Shown one piece after another: positions 1 to 9,712 of a stretch of DNA of 64,000 nt. How positions within the stretch are numbered: position 1 is the first letter of the stretch; every line of letters starts with the position of its first letter. The translations under genes were made by a program, and so were the position numbers. Under the pieces are notes generated by a model. It was not told the origin of the DNA. It did not search any database and worked only from the letters and a program-made list of their open reading frames with translations. Origin of the DNA: Staphylococcus saccharolyticus (GTDB taxonomy: Bacteria; Bacillota; Bacilli; Staphylococcales; Staphylococcaceae); NCBI RefSeq assembly GCF_900458815.1, contig NZ_UHDZ01000001.1, positions 930,001 through 994,000 on the forward strand, given 5' to 3'.

Positions 1-67
1 ATCGAAAGAAAAATTAACTACAGAAAAAGAATTTAACTTAATTTATTATATGAGTACTGTAGCATAG
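1..67 (+). CDS. vraU: VraU, 3' end only
   Basis: An open frame enters from the left edge and ends with TAG at 65-67. The last 21 codons end in YYMSTVA. It lies 14 bases ahead of vraT, with the vraT ribosome site (AAAGGTGG) directly after its stop, so it is the upstream gene of the vra operon. In S. aureus this position is held by vraU, a small conserved protein of unknown function. The identification rests on position because too little sequence is visible to judge the family. Confidence 0.7.
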   Translation, partial: SKEKLTTEKEFNLIYYMSTVA

Positions 68-81
68 AAAGGTGGCGAAGC

Positions 82-783
82 ATGACACACAAATATATAT
101 CAACAGAAATGTTGATTATTTTTACTGCTTTAATGATTATTGCTAATTTTTATTATATATTTTTTGAGAAAATTGGCTTTTTACTTGTCTTATTATTAGG
201 ATGTGTGCTCGTGTATGTTGGTTACGTATACTTTCATAAGGTTAGAGGTTTACTGTCCTTTTGGATAGGTGTATTGTTAATCTCTTTTACACTACTATCC
301 AATAAGTATACAATAATTATTCTCTTTATATTTTTAGTCGTATTAATTATTCGTTACTTGGTGTACAAGTTTAAACCTTTAAATGTAATAGCTACAGATG
401 AAGAAATTACATCTCCAATATTTATTAAACAGAAGTGGTTTGGCGAACAACGCACTCCGGTTTATGTTTATAAGTGGGAGGATGTACAAATTCAACATGG
501 TATTGGTGATATTCACATCGATATGACAAAAGCAGCTAATATCAAAGAAACAAACACAATAGTAGTCCGTCATATATTAGGGAAAGTACAAGTAATTATT
601 CCGTTAAATTATAACATCAATTTACATACCGCTGCTTTTTACGGTACAGTTTATGTAGATGGTAAGTCTCATAAAATAGAAAACAATCATGTTCAAATTG
701 AAGAGAAAACAAAAGATGATAATTATACAGTTAATGTTTACGTTTCTACATTTATAGGAGACGTAGAGGTGATTTATAGATGA
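82..783 (+). CDS. vraT: VraT (YvqF/LiaF-like), membrane regulator of VraSR
   Basis: This 233-residue protein matches the usual VraT length. The N-terminal ~100 residues form three to four closely spaced hydrophobic helices, and the rest is a soluble beta-rich domain of the LiaF C-terminal type. In S. aureus VraT works with the kinase VraS at the membrane and is needed for the response to cell-wall antibiotics. The start is fixed by AAAGGTGG 6-7 bases upstream. The stop overlaps the vraS start (ATGA at 780-783), implying coupled translation. No lesion is seen. Confidence 0.93.
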   Translation: MTHKYISTEMLIIFTALMIIANFYYIFFEKIGFLLVLLLGCVLVYVGYVYFHKVRGLLSFWIGVLLISFTLLSNKYTIIILFIFLVVLIIRYLVYKFKPLNVIATDEEITSPIFIKQKWFGEQRTPVYVYKWEDVQIQHGIGDIHIDMTKAANIKETNTIVVRHILGKVQVIIPLNYNINLHTAAFYGTVYVDGKSHKIENNHVQIEEKTKDDNYTVNVYVSTFIGDVEVIYR

Positions 784-1814
784 ATCACTATCTAAGAGCT
801 ATTGGTTCTATGCTTATACTTGTTTATAGTATGCTCACTGCTTTTTTATTTATTGATAAGGTTTTTGTTAATATTATCTATTTTCAAGGTATGTTTTATA
901 CTCAAATCTTTGGAATTCCTGTATTTTTATTTTTAAATATATTAATTATTTTACTATGTATTATAGTTGGAACAGTATTAGCGTATAAAATTAATCAACA
1001 AAATACGTGGATAAAATCCCAAATTGAAAGGTCTATTGAGGGAGAGACTGTAGGTATTAATAATCAAAATTTAGAGTTATATAGTGAAACTTTAGAGATT
1101 TACCATACTTTAGTACCATTAAATCAAGAGTTACATCGTCTTAGAATGAAAACGCAAAATCTGACAAATGAAAATTATAATATTAATGATGTGAAAGTGA
1201 AAAAAATAATAGAAGATGAACGTCAACGTCTGGCGAGAGAATTGCATGACTCAGTGAGTCAGCAATTATTCGCTGCAAGCATGATGTTATCTGCTATTAA
1301 AGAATCAAAGTTAGAACCTCCACTGGATCAACAAATTCCTGTTCTAGAAAAAATGGTTCAAGATTCACAACTTGAGATGAGAGCGTTGCTTTTACATTTA
1401 AGACCAATTGGTTTAAAGGATAAGTCATTAGGTGAAGGTATTAAAGATTTAGTGATTGATCTTCAAAAGAAAGTTCCTATGAAAGTAGTACATGAAATCC
1501 AAGATTTTGAGGTGCCTAAAGGCATTGAGGACCATTTATTTAGAATTACACAAGAAGCCATTTCTAATACATTGAGACATTCAAATGGCACGAAGGTGAC
1601 TGTTGAATTATTTAATAAAGAAGAGTATTTATTGTTAAGAATACAAGATAATGGCAAAGGCTTTAATGTACATGAAAAGTTTGAACAAAGTTATGGTTTA
1701 AAAAACATGAGAGAACGTGCTTTAGAAATCGGTGCAACGTTTCATATCGTATCTTTGCCTGATTCCGGTACGCGAATAGAAGTGAAAGCACCATTGAATA
1801 AGGAGGAAGAGTAA
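780..1814 (+). CDS. vraS: VraS, cell-wall-stress sensor histidine kinase
   Basis: This 344-residue kinase has two N-terminal membrane helices (about 8-30 and 43-68) with a very short external loop, as in intramembrane-sensing kinases. A HisKA_3 dimerisation domain follows, with the phospho-acceptor in [10 protein letters not shown] (His156), then an HATPase domain with the DNGKGF box and a late G-rich segment ([10 protein letters not shown]). It autophosphorylates when lipid II-linked wall synthesis is disturbed and passes phosphate to VraR. It overlaps vraT by 4 bases and is followed one base later by vraR. The reading frame is intact. Confidence 0.96.
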   Translation: MNHYLRAIGSMLILVYSMLTAFLFIDKVFVNIIYFQGMFYTQIFGIPVFLFLNILIILLCIIVGTVLAYKINQQNTWIKSQIERSIEGETVGINNQNLELYSETLEIYHTLVPLNQELHRLRMKTQNLTNENYNINDVKVKKIIEDERQRLARELHDSVSQQLFAASMMLSAIKESKLEPPLDQQIPVLEKMVQDSQLEMRALLLHLRPIGLKDKSLGEGIKDLVIDLQKKVPMKVVHEIQDFEVPKGIEDHLFRITQEAISNTLRHSNGTKVTVELFNKEEYLLLRIQDNGKGFNVHEKFEQSYGLKNMRERALEIGATFHIVSLPDSGTRIEVKAPLNKEEE

Positions 1815-1815
1815 A

Positions 1816-2445
1816 GTGGAGATTAAAGTTTTATTTGTAGATGATCATGAAATGGTCAGAATTGGTATTTCTAGTTATCTTTCAACTCAACCAGATATTG
1901 AGGTTGTAGGAGAGGGGGCTTCAGGTAAAGAAGCAATTGAGAAAGCTCATGAGTTGAAACCAGATTTAATTTTAATGGATTTACTTATGGAAGATATGGA
2001 TGGTGTAGAGGCAACTACGCAAATTAAAAAGGATTTACCGCATATTAAAGTGGTTATGCTAACAAGTTTTATTGAAGATAAAGAAGTATACCGCGCCCTT
2101 GATGCAGGTGTAGATAGCTACATTCTTAAAACAACAAGTGCAAGTGATATTGCTAATGCTGTTCGTAAAACTTCGCAAGGAGAATCAGTTTTTGAACCTG
2201 AAGTTTTAGTGAAAATGCGTAATCGTATGAAAAAACGTGCAGAATTATATGAAATGCTTACAGAACGTGAAATGGAAATATTGCTACTCATTGCAAAAGG
2301 ACACTCTAATCAAGAAATAGCAAGTGCATCACACATCACAATTAAAACCGTAAAAACACACGTAAGTAATATTTTAAGTAAATTAGAGGTCCAAGATAGA
2401 ACACAAGCAGTGATTTATGCTTTTCAACATAATCTTATTCAATAA
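1816..2445 (+). CDS. vraR: VraR, response regulator of the cell-wall stress stimulon
   Basis: NarL/LuxR-family regulator of 209 residues. The receiver domain has the acidic pair DD at 9-10, phospho-acceptor Asp55 in [10 protein letters not shown] and the conserved Lys in YILKTT. The C-terminal LuxR helix-turn-helix (about 145-207) contains [15 protein letters not shown] and [12 protein letters not shown]. The start is GTG at 1816, served by AAGGAGG at 1801-1807 inside the end of vraS. Phosphorylated VraR activates wall-synthesis genes; in S. aureus these include sgtB and prsA, both in this window. A hairpin terminator follows. Confidence 0.96.
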   Translation: MEIKVLFVDDHEMVRIGISSYLSTQPDIEVVGEGASGKEAIEKAHELKPDLILMDLLMEDMDGVEATTQIKKDLPHIKVVMLTSFIEDKEVYRALDAGVDSYILKTTSASDIANAVRKTSQGESVFEPEVLVKMRNRMKKRAELYEMLTEREMEILLLIAKGHSNQEIASASHITIKTVKTHVSNILSKLEVQDRTQAVIYAFQHNLIQ

Positions 2446-2451
2446 TCAATA

Positions 2452-2488
2452 AAGGCGAAAGTACATAAGGAAGCATGTCTTTCGCCTT
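2452..2488. terminator. Bidirectional terminator between vraR and yihY
   Basis: A 10-bp perfect stem (AAGGCGAAAG with CTTTCGCCTT) closes a 17-base loop. It lies between two convergent genes, so it can serve both, although the T-tracts are short. Confidence 0.75.
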
Positions 2489-2502
2489 AAATATGTGTAA
2501 AA

Positions 2503-3759
2503 TTATGATTTTCTCTTATTATTTTTATAATGGTGTTTAAACTTATGAACGATTTTATCTTTAATTGGTTTACTATCTTCACTATGTCTTTGATTAGCTT
2601 TTTCATCAATATAATAATTTTCGTTTTGACCAGTTGGCGCATTATTGTTGTATTCATATGTTAAATCTTCATTATAATGATTCTGATTATGATCATCATG
2701 TTGAATTGCTGCTTCTTCTGGAGTGTGACCATTAATCACTTTTCTTTGATGAATAATTGCATTAATTTCAGCGCCAATAATTATAATGAAACTTGTAATA
2801 TATAGCCATAAGATTAAGATAATGATACTGGCTAAACTACCATAAGTTTTATTATAATTACTAAAGTTAGAAATATACCAACTGAATAAAAATGATCCTA
2901 ATAACCATATAACAGATGTGAATAATGCACCCGGTAGTACTGAACGCAACTTAGTTTTAACATATGGAGCTACTGAATATAAAACTGTATAAATAATAAA
3001 GATAATTATAAGTGGAATGACGATTCTCACTACATTAAATATCCACTCAATTTGTTGGTCCAAGCCTAATGGTCCAAATAAAAATTTATTTATTACTGGA
3101 CCTAGTGTAATAAGCACTACTGCCACTACAAATACGGCACCTAAAACTAATGTATAAAGAACACTAAGTAATTTAAGTACGATTCCGTTTCTAGCATCTT
3201 CTACATCATAAGCGACATTAAATGAGTTAATAATCGCAGACATACCATTGGATGCAGACCAAATTGCCAATATTAACCCTATTGAAAGAATTCCGCCACT
3301 TGAATTTTTAGAAATACCTTCAATAATTTTAGAAATAGTATGAGCGATACTCCCATCTGTAATGTATTGGTTTACTTTCTGATTAATTTGTGCAGCGCTC
3401 ACATTAATAAACTGACCTAACAAAGTTAGTAAAAAGATAAGCATAGGAAATAAAGCTAGAACAAAATGATAAGTCATTTGTGCTGCAAGTCCAGCTGCAT
3501 CATCTTTACCTATTCTATATATTAAGTATGAAAAGAAATTCGAATCCTTAGTATATTTTGCTGGTTTGTTTAAACGAGACACAAAGAATACTTGATTCTT
3601 TTTTTTAGGTGCTTTGGATTGAAATTCTTGAGGTTCAATATATGTTCGATCGACATCAATTTGTTTATCTTTTTTATGATGTTTTTTTGATTTGTGTTTT
3701 TCTTGTTCCTTGACGACTGAATTAAGGTACTTTGAAGTTGTTTTCTCTTGTTTTGACAT
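2503..3759 (-). CDS. YihY/BrkB-family membrane protein
   Basis: This 418-residue protein starts with a lysine/histidine-rich hydrophilic tail (about 1-75). Six or more hydrophobic helices follow, from about residue 90 to 345, and a charged, Asn/His-rich tail ends it. The core segments MTYHFVLALFPMLIFLL and LPGALFTSVIWLLGS are typical of the YihY/BrkB family. Family function is unsettled; the old ribonuclease BN label is not supported by this fold. ATG is preceded by AAGGAGA. It converges with vraR and shares its terminator. Confidence 0.88.
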   Translation of the reverse strand: MSKQEKTTSKYLNSVVKEQEKHKSKKHHKKDKQIDVDRTYIEPQEFQSKAPKKKNQVFFVSRLNKPAKYTKDSNFFSYLIYRIGKDDAAGLAAQMTYHFVLALFPMLIFLLTLLGQFINVSAAQINQKVNQYITDGSIAHTISKIIEGISKNSSGGILSIGLILAIWSASNGMSAIINSFNVAYDVEDARNGIVLKLLSVLYTLVLGAVFVVAVVLITLGPVINKFLFGPLGLDQQIEWIFNVVRIVIPLIIIFIIYTVLYSVAPYVKTKLRSVLPGALFTSVIWLLGSFLFSWYISNFSNYNKTYGSLASIIILILWLYITSFIIIIGAEINAIIHQRKVINGHTPEEAAIQHDDHNQNHYNEDLTYEYNNNAPTGQNENYYIDEKANQRHSEDSKPIKDKIVHKFKHHYKNNKRKS

Positions 3760-4052
3760 AACAATCTCCTTTGCTCAAAAAAAGCGATATAAATGTAGTA
3801 TTCCCAAATTACTACAAAATTAAAACAATCATTGTAAATTTTATAATAACACTAATATTATGCACCTTAACATGTAGAGTTATTTAAGTTTTCCATAGAA
3901 TATTTTGGCTCAAATAACTTTGAAACACAATAGTTATCGTATAAATTTTAAATATATTTCATTATAGAGGAAACACTAAAGACAAATTTATGTATTTTTG
4001 TAACAAAAAAAGTATGAAAATTTTATATTTAAAATATGTATCTTAAATAAAT
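3760..4052. other. Intergenic region between yihY and the YtxH-like gene
   Basis: No coding frame of useful length is visible. The stretch is very AT-rich and should hold the yihY promoter on the minus strand, but I cannot place one with confidence. The terminator of the next minus-strand gene closes it on the right. Confidence 0.5.
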
Positions 4053-4083
4053 AAACCCTCTCATACTTTGTATGAGAGGGTTT
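4053..4083 (-). terminator. Terminator of the ptpA/YtxH-like transcription unit
   Basis: A 14-bp perfect inverted repeat (AAACCCTCTCATAC and its complement) with a 3-base loop lies just past the stop of the minus-strand gene that ends at 4116. On the minus strand it runs into TTTATTTATTT. Confidence 0.8.
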
Positions 4084-4115
4084 AACTCAAAACATCCATA
4101 CATTGTGTATTAAAT

Positions 4116-4400
4116 TTATTTGCCTAAGCGTTGGTTTTTACGATTGACAAAAGTTTCTTTCGCATCTTTAATAGAACGCTCTAATTCAGGATTGTTTCGA
4201 CGTATCTCCTCAATCGTATCTTTCCAGTACATCACTTCGTCTTTTATACTACTGATTTTTGAAGGTTTACGTGAACGATTACCTTCTTTTGCTTCTTTAA
4301 ATGATTGTTTTAAAGAACGACGAGTGGATTTATCAGCAAGTGTAGCTGCACCGCCGATAATAGCACCAATTAAAATACCTGGAATTAATTTATTCTCCAT
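4116..4400 (-). CDS. Small YtxH-like membrane-anchored protein
   Basis: This 94-residue protein has one glycine/alanine-rich N-terminal helix (about 5-22, GILIGAIIGGAATL), then a highly charged helical region with many Lys/Arg/Glu residues. That architecture fits YtxH-domain (general-stress-type) proteins. Its ribosome site GAGGGG lies within the end of ptpA, six bases away, so the two are co-transcribed. Specific function is unknown. Confidence 0.8.
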   Translation of the reverse strand: MENKLIPGILIGAIIGGAATLADKSTRRSLKQSFKEAKEGNRSRKPSKISSIKDEVMYWKDTIEEIRRNNPELERSIKDAKETFVNRKNQRLGK

Positions 4401-4406
4401 AGTTGA

Positions 4407-4871
4407 TTACCCCTCTTTCAAAATCGCATCTTTAACGATGTAGTCTATTAAATTATCACAAGATGATTGTACCATTTCAAATACACCTTCGAAATTATTA
4501 GTGTAGTAAGGATCTGGTACATCACTCTCTTCCATATTACTAAATTCAAGCAATTTGAACAATTGTCCGTGAATATATGGATTGATTTGTCTTATATTAT
4601 CTACATTACTTTGATCCATTGCGATAATATAATCAAAATCATCAGTAGGTTTAAAAAGCTCACTCACCATATTATTAAAAGGAACATTATGTTCTTTCAA
4701 TATTTTTTGAGTGCCTTTGTGTGGTGGTTCGCCTAATTTCCAACTACCTGTACCTCTAGAATGAACATTGATACCTGAAATGCCTCTGTCTTGCAGTCTT
4801 TGTCTCATGATCGCTTCAGCCATTGGAGATCGACATATATTACCGAGACATACAAAAGCTACGTCTACCAT
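4407..4871 (-). CDS. ptpA: PtpA, low-molecular-weight protein tyrosine phosphatase
   Basis: A 154-residue phosphatase. The P-loop is VCLGNICRS (nucleophile Cys8, Arg14) and the general acid lies in SDVPDPYY near residue 120, giving the complete C-X5-R-S plus DP-motif set. In S. aureus PtpA is secreted and promotes survival in macrophages. I place the start at the ATG at 4871 (MVDVAFV), with GGAGG seven bases upstream. An in-frame TTG five codons earlier would bury that ribosome site. In Bacillus the homologue yfkJ also sits beside yfkK. Confidence 0.94.
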   Translation of the reverse strand: MVDVAFVCLGNICRSPMAEAIMRQRLQDRGISGINVHSRGTGSWKLGEPPHKGTQKILKEHNVPFNNMVSELFKPTDDFDYIIAMDQSNVDNIRQINPYIHGQLFKLLEFSNMEESDVPDPYYTNNFEGVFEMVQSSCDNLIDYIVKDAILKEG

Positions 4872-5011
4872 TTTGTATTCCTCCAAACTATGTATCTATA
4901 TCCCCATTTTAAAGAGAATTTAAACAATTAGAAAGTAGTTAACCTCATTTTCTATTAAAATTTAAGAAAATATGATAACTTGATAGAATATTAGCTAAAG
5001 AGGTGAATCAC

Positions 5012-5218
5012 GTGTCATTATCAAATGAAGCAATGATTGCAGAAATTAGAAAAAAATTAAACATTGTAAATCAGGGATTGCTTGATCCAAATAAATTTAA
5101 ATCGTCAAGTCATCATGAAATAAGCGATATTCGTGAGTTTGTAATGTCTAAAGACTCATTTTCACCAAGTGAGGTTACGGCAATCGCTGATCATTTAGGA
5201 CAACTAAGACAAGATTGA
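5012..5218 (+). CDS. yfkK: UPF0435 family protein YfkK
   Basis: This 68-residue soluble helical protein contains the family-typical [12 protein letters not shown] and [18 protein letters not shown]. Function is unknown (DUF1128). I favour GTG at 5012 because AAAGAGGTGA lies at 4998-5007. The GTG at 5003 would overlap that site. It is divergent from ptpA, and its stop region overlaps the ribosome site of the following aminopeptidase gene, so the two probably form one transcript. Confidence 0.88.
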   Translation: MSLSNEAMIAEIRKKLNIVNQGLLDPNKFKSSSHHEISDIREFVMSKDSFSPSEVTAIADHLGQLRQD

Positions 5219-5229
5219 GGGGGATACAT

Positions 5230-6471
5230 ATGACAATTTACCATGAAAAGTTAAAACAATATGCTGAATTATTAGTTAAGGTAGGAATGAATGTACAAAA
5301 ACATCAACCTGTTTTCATACGTTCATCAGTTGAAGCTTTAGAGTTAACACATTTAATAGTTGAAGAAGCATATAAAGCTGGTGCTTCTGATGTTCGTGTT
5401 AACTATACTGATCCACGTTTAAAAAGATTAAAATTTGAATATGAATCTGTCGAACATTTTGAAAGTAATGATGTGAAGCAATACGATATAGAAGAACGAT
5501 TGGATTATGTTAAACGTGGAGCTGCTAATTTAGCTCTTATAGTTGAAGATCCAGATTTATTAAATGGTATTGAACCTGGTAAATTAAAAGCATATCAAGC
5601 CGAGTATTCCAAAGGGTTTAAACCATACATGGAAGCAAGTCAAAAGAATCAATTTCCATGGGTTGTTGCAGCTTTTCCTACCAATGACTGGGCACGTCGC
5701 GTATATCCAAATTTAGATGAAAAAGAAGCATATTCAAAGTTCATCGATGAAGTGTTTGATATTGTACGTGTAGACGGTAATAATTCTATCGAAAATTGGG
5801 AGAGACATGTTAAGACATTGAGTGTACATGCTCAAAGATTACAAGAGAAGAATTACCAAGCATTACATTATATTTCAGAAGGGACAGATTTGGTCGTTGG
5901 TTTACCAAAAGGTCATATTTGGGAAGATGCTACGAGTTACGTCAATGGCGATGGGCAACCATTTATTGCTAACATACCAACAGAAGAAGTATTCACAGCA
6001 CCTGATAGAAATAATGTTAATGGATACGTAACAAATAAACTACCTTTAAGTTTGAATGGTAATATTATTGATGGTTTTACCTTAACATTTAAAGATGGTG
6101 TAATTACGGATGTCAAAGCTGAAAAAGGGGAAGATGTTCTTCAAGATTTAATTGCAACAGATGAAGGTTCCCATAGATTGGGTGAAGTTGCATTAGTCCC
6201 TGATGATTCGCCTATATCCAATCGACGTACCATTTTTTATAATACACTTTTTGATGAAAATGCATCTTGTCATTTAGCTATAGGTTCTGCATATGCCTTT
6301 AATATTAAAGGTGGTACAAAAATGACTACTGATGAAAAAATCGCCAATGGCTTAAATGACTCAAATGTGCATGAAGACTTTATGATTGGAAGTTCTGATT
6401 TAACAATTTATGGAATTTTACAAGACGGAACTAAAGAATTAGTTTTCGAAAATGGGAATTGGGCTAAATAA
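5230..6471 (+). CDS. M29-family metallo-aminopeptidase (AmpS/PepS type)
   Basis: A 413-residue enzyme without a signal peptide, so cytoplasmic. Metal-binding regions of M29 peptidases are visible: Glu in [10 protein letters not shown], Glu in [14 protein letters not shown], His in [14 protein letters not shown], and His/Asp in [13 protein letters not shown]. It should remove N-terminal residues from peptides using two metal ions. The ATG at 5230 follows GAGGGGG closely; a GTG frame start at 5215 has no ribosome site of its own. It lies 11 bases after yfkK. Confidence 0.93.
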   Translation: MTIYHEKLKQYAELLVKVGMNVQKHQPVFIRSSVEALELTHLIVEEAYKAGASDVRVNYTDPRLKRLKFEYESVEHFESNDVKQYDIEERLDYVKRGAANLALIVEDPDLLNGIEPGKLKAYQAEYSKGFKPYMEASQKNQFPWVVAAFPTNDWARRVYPNLDEKEAYSKFIDEVFDIVRVDGNNSIENWERHVKTLSVHAQRLQEKNYQALHYISEGTDLVVGLPKGHIWEDATSYVNGDGQPFIANIPTEEVFTAPDRNNVNGYVTNKLPLSLNGNIIDGFTLTFKDGVITDVKAEKGEDVLQDLIATDEGSHRLGEVALVPDDSPISNRRTIFYNTLFDENASCHLAIGSAYAFNIKGGTKMTTDEKIANGLNDSNVHEDFMIGSSDLTIYGILQDGTKELVFENGNWAK

Positions 6472-6553
6472 TAAAAGGAAAATCATAAGCTAACAGTAAT
6501 TATTCATTATTGGGAGTTTGTGTTCTAGAATATAAAAATTGGGGAGATTATCG

Positions 6554-7087
6554 ATGATGTCAAATATAAATAGAAAAAGTAAAGCAATGTCTGAAGCCAA
6601 ATGCGTAAAAACCAGACAAGTTTTTCCGCAAGATACTAATCATCATCATACAATGTTTGGTGGTACCTTAATGGCTAATATCGATGAAATTGCAGCGATT
6701 ACAGCTATGAAACATGCTGGGCAACCTGTTGTGACTGCATCAACAGACTCTGTAGACTTCCTAAGACCTATAACAACTGGTGATATTTTATCATATGAAG
6801 CTATGGTTTCATATGCTGGCACAAGTTCAATGGAAATTTGTGTTCAAATTGTTATTGATGATGTTTATAACAATGAACGTCACCTTGCAGCACTTAGCTT
6901 TTTAACATTTGTGGCATTAGATAATGAAGGTAAGCCTACCACTGTGCCAGACGTTTATCCAGAAACAGATGTTGAAAAATGGTTCCATGAAAGTGCACCA
7001 CAACGTGTTGCTAGACGTAAAGAAAGACGTTCAGAAAGTAAGAAAACAATTGAATATTTATCTAAAGTTAGACATATAGAAAAATAA
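6554..7087 (+). CDS. Hotdog-fold acyl-CoA thioesterase
   Basis: This single hotdog-domain protein of the acyl-CoA hydrolase (YkhA/BACH) family has about 177 residues. Family segments are DTNHHHTMFGGTLMANIDEIA, holding the active-site region, and TASTDSVDFLRPITTGD. The C-terminus is basic (RRKERRSESKK). It hydrolyses acyl-CoA thioesters in the cytosol; the preferred chain length cannot be told here. The start is ATG 6554 or 6557, after GGGGAGA at 6541-6547. Confidence 0.9.
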   Translation: MMSNINRKSKAMSEAKCVKTRQVFPQDTNHHHTMFGGTLMANIDEIAAITAMKHAGQPVVTASTDSVDFLRPITTGDILSYEAMVSYAGTSSMEICVQIVIDDVYNNERHLAALSFLTFVALDNEGKPTTVPDVYPETDVEKWFHESAPQRVARRKERRSESKKTIEYLSKVRHIEK

Positions 7088-7161
7088 TTGTTTTGAAGGT
7101 TGTAATTTAAGCAATAGAGCTTAATTTATGACCTTTTTTAATTTTCTACATAAGTAATTTT

Positions 7162-7375
7162 AAAAAGCTTGGGACAATGATGTCTCAAGCTTTTTAATGT
7201 AATGGCAGCCGATGACTGAATTGAAAACGTGCTTATATCAGTCTTTTTGTCTATAGTCTGCGGCCCCAATAAAGAGAATTTCACTCTGAAATTCAACAGA
7301 CAGTGCAGGTTGGGGTTACTTGCTGGGGTGGGACAACGAATTCAATACAAATTTTGTTTCCACTCCCATGTTAGA
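7162..7375 (+). repeat. Dispersed intergenic repeat, copy 1, beginning with a terminator hairpin
   Basis: The element begins with a hairpin (AAAAAGCTTGGGACA / TGTCTCAAGCTTTTT, 7162-7195) that terminates the thioesterase gene. Then come TGGCAGCCGATGACTGAATTG, a CCCCAA...TTGGGG dyad (7264-7316) and GGGACAACGAATTCAATAC. The same blocks recur in the same order, inverted, at 20331-20535. It resembles a family of short repeats found between genes in staphylococci. Confidence 0.8.
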
Positions 7376-7386
7376 GAAAATAATAA

Positions 7387-8538
7387 TTAATATAATTTTT
7401 GTAATAACTGTCCAGAGTGCATTTCTTTTTCTTTTAATTTAAAGTCGGTATTTGGATAATACATATTTTTAACCAAAACATTTGGTCCTAAGCAATGATA
7501 TTTTGAACAATGACAATTAAGTGACTGTGCCAGTTCTGTATCTAACCACTGATTAAATACATCAGTGAGTTTATCTTTGTGTATGTTAGAAATTGTACCA
7601 TTTTCATCTCCAAAGTCTGTTACAATAACATTGCCTGTAAAAACATTAACATTTAAACGACTACGACCATCCGGGTCATTTCTTAATGTTACATTTTTAG
7701 CGTTTCTAAGGCGTTGTAAGAGTTGTTGATTATACTCATCTTTTAAACAAGGATAAATAGGTAATGTACCAAACAACATCCAAATGTCTTCATGTCTGAT
7801 ATCCAGCAAATGATGTATGGCTTCTTTCATTTCTTTTAAAGATAGCACATTAAGCTGACTTGCGAAATCAGATGGATACATTGGATGTACCTCATGTCTA
7901 CTACATTTCATATCATTTACCACTTCATTATGAATTTTATCTAAATGAGGCAATGTACTTTGATTTAACATCGTTTCTGCCGAGATGAACATTCCTTGCT
8001 CAGATAAGGTGCGAGAATTATCTAATATTTGTTCATACAATTTAAGCTTGGCCTTTAAAGGTGGTTGTTTTTTCATGGCACCAAAACCTACATTGGTAAA
8101 TTCCTGCGTTGTACCCCAATTATGTGAAATATGCATCACATCAATATACTCTGCAATTTCTAAATATCTATCCTGAGGTAAAGTCAAATTAGAATTCATT
8201 TGAACATAAATACCTCGATTGTAAGCATATTTAAGAAGAGGTATAATATTGTTTTTAATAGTTTTTTTAGAAAACATGGGTTCGCCACCAGTAATTGACA
8301 TCGTTCTTAAGTTTGGAATTTCATCTAGACGTCGGTAAATAAGGTCCATTGGTAGAGGTTCAGGATCTTTAGTTTGAAGGGTATAACCAACTGCACAATG
8401 GCTACAACGCATATTACACAAGTTTGTAGTTGTGAATTCTATGTTACTTAGCGTGAGTTTCTCATTGTCTAAAACATCGTTATAAGCTTCCCAAGGGTCA
8501 TTGTTGATAGAAATAGGTTGTTTGTTTGTTATTAACAT
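7387..8538 (-). CDS. yfkAB: YfkAB, radical SAM / CxCxxxxC-motif protein
   Basis: This 383-residue radical SAM enzyme has the [4Fe-4S] motif C41NMRC45SHC48 and the SAM-binding GGEP motif (TGGEPMFS). A C-terminal CHCSKYHC motif defines the YfkAB subgroup and suggests an auxiliary metal centre. The substrate is unknown. ATG at 8538 is preceded by AGGAG. Its 3' end abuts the dispersed repeat, and the adjacent small gene is divergent. Confidence 0.9.
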   Translation of the reverse strand: MLITNKQPISINNDPWEAYNDVLDNEKLTLSNIEFTTTNLCNMRCSHCAVGYTLQTKDPEPLPMDLIYRRLDEIPNLRTMSITGGEPMFSKKTIKNNIIPLLKYAYNRGIYVQMNSNLTLPQDRYLEIAEYIDVMHISHNWGTTQEFTNVGFGAMKKQPPLKAKLKLYEQILDNSRTLSEQGMFISAETMLNQSTLPHLDKIHNEVVNDMKCSRHEVHPMYPSDFASQLNVLSLKEMKEAIHHLLDIRHEDIWMLFGTLPIYPCLKDEYNQQLLQRLRNAKNVTLRNDPDGRSRLNVNVFTGNVIVTDFGDENGTISNIHKDKLTDVFNQWLDTELAQSLNCHCSKYHCLGPNVLVKNMYYPNTDFKLKEKEMHSGQLLQKLY

Positions 8539-8691
8539 TGATTATTACTCCTAAAAATAAACTTTCCATCTACTTTGTTTATTATTATATGTAAAAAGTA
8601 CAGTAAATATTATTATGATTATATCGCTTTTTGTCAAATTCTGTTAGGATGTTAATATCGGAAAATCTTTAAAAAGGAGTTCTAATTGTTA

Positions 8692-8853
8692 ATGAGTGAA
8701 CAACAAACGATAGACCAAATTAAGACACGATTAAATAAATTTATTGAAGATATTGACCATGTCAATCCTGATGGGGTGTGTGTTGAAGATATTGATGAAT
8801 GGATTGGCTTGCTTGACCAATTAGAAGAAAAAGTTAAACAAGTATCAAAATAG
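8692..8853 (+). CDS. Small acidic SE1561-family protein
   Basis: A 53-residue acidic helical protein (MSEQQTIDQIKTRLNKF...), rich in Glu/Asp/Ile, with no membrane segment. It matches the small conserved staphylococcal protein known as the SE1561 family, as I remember it; function is unknown. AAAGGAG at 8673-8679 fits an in-frame TTG at 8686 (6-base spacing) slightly better than ATG 8692 (12-base), so the protein may be two residues longer. A terminator hairpin follows. Confidence 0.8.
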   Translation: MSEQQTIDQIKTRLNKFIEDIDHVNPDGVCVEDIDEWIGLLDQLEEKVKQVSK

Positions 8854-8870
8854 AAAGTATGCAAATGATG

Positions 8871-8909
8871 AAAGTTTTCTGTCTAGGTTATAGGGATGGA
8901 AAACTTTTT
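8871..8909 (+). terminator. Terminator after the SE1561-family gene
   Basis: AAAGTTTTC pairs with GAAAACTTT across a 19-base loop and is followed by a short T-run. Confidence 0.75.
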
Positions 8910-9018
8910 GTATAAGTATGAGATTAATTAAAAGGTTTGTATGGTTAGTATGTTTAATTCATAGTCATATTGTCTATATTACTATTAGTATTAAAATAGA
9001 GAAAGGTGATTTTGAATT

Positions 9019-9537
9019 ATGACAAAAAAAGTAGCAATCATTCTAGCAGATGAATTTGAAGATATAGAATTAACTAGCCCTAAAGAAGCTTTAGAAAATG
9101 CTGGTTTTGAAACTGAAATTATTGGTGATACTGCTAAACATGAAGTTGTTGGTAAACATGGTGAAAAAGCAACAGTTGATGTAAGTATTGCTGATGCTAA
9201 ACCTGAAAACTATGATGCATTATTAATTCCTGGAGGTTTCTCACCTGATCATTTACGTGGAGATGCTGAAGGTCGTTACGGTACATTTGCTAAGTACTTT
9301 ACTAAAAATGATGTGCCAACATTCGCCATTTGCCACGGTCCATTAGTATTAGTTGATACTGATGATTTAAATGGACGTACAATTACTGGAGTTATTAACG
9401 TACGTAAAGATTTATCAAATGCTGGTGCGCAAGTTGTTGATGAATCAGTAGTCGTTGACAAAAATATTGTGACAAGTCGTACTCCAGATGATTTAGATGA
9501 TTTCAATAGAGAAATTGTTAAACAATTAGAAGCATAA
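9019..9537 (+). CDS. DJ-1/PfpI superfamily protein (type 1 glutamine amidotransferase-like)
   Basis: A 172-residue single-domain DJ-1/PfpI protein. The nucleophile elbow is AICHGPLVL with Cys105, and the supporting acidic residue lies at FEDIE (Glu17), as in the structurally characterised S. aureus homologue SAV1875. These proteins act in stress protection and can have protease, chaperone or glyoxalase-like activity; which applies cannot be read here. ATG follows AAAGGTGAT. It is monocistronic, with a strong terminator. Confidence 0.92.
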   Translation: MTKKVAIILADEFEDIELTSPKEALENAGFETEIIGDTAKHEVVGKHGEKATVDVSIADAKPENYDALLIPGGFSPDHLRGDAEGRYGTFAKYFTKNDVPTFAICHGPLVLVDTDDLNGRTITGVINVRKDLSNAGAQVVDESVVVDKNIVTSRTPDDLDDFNREIVKQLEA

Positions 9538-9567
9538 TTAGGTTTATTATTTATAATTGCTTTGTAA

Positions 9568-9597
9568 CTGTCGACTAAAGTCGACAGCTTTTTATTT
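9568..9597 (+). terminator. Terminator after the DJ-1/PfpI gene
   Basis: An 8-bp perfect stem (CTGTCGAC / GTCGACAG) with a TAAA loop, followed by CTTTTTATTTTT. Confidence 0.9.
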
Positions 9598-9712
9598 TTG
9601 TTACCAATATTGATACACCCTAGGACTGATTTTTAGGTTTACCTATAGCTAATCAATACAACTACTGGTACACTCATTTTAAGAGGGTGAGTTTAAGAAA
9701 AGGAGCTAATGC

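Noticed and set aside
4120..4736. Plus-strand frames opposite the YtxH-like gene and ptpA
   Set aside because: They are antisense shadows of two well-supported minus-strand genes.
7162..7375. The repeat with its flanking hairpin considered as an insertion sequence remnant
   Set aside because: No transposase trace or target duplication is visible; the copies look like short structured intergenic repeats.
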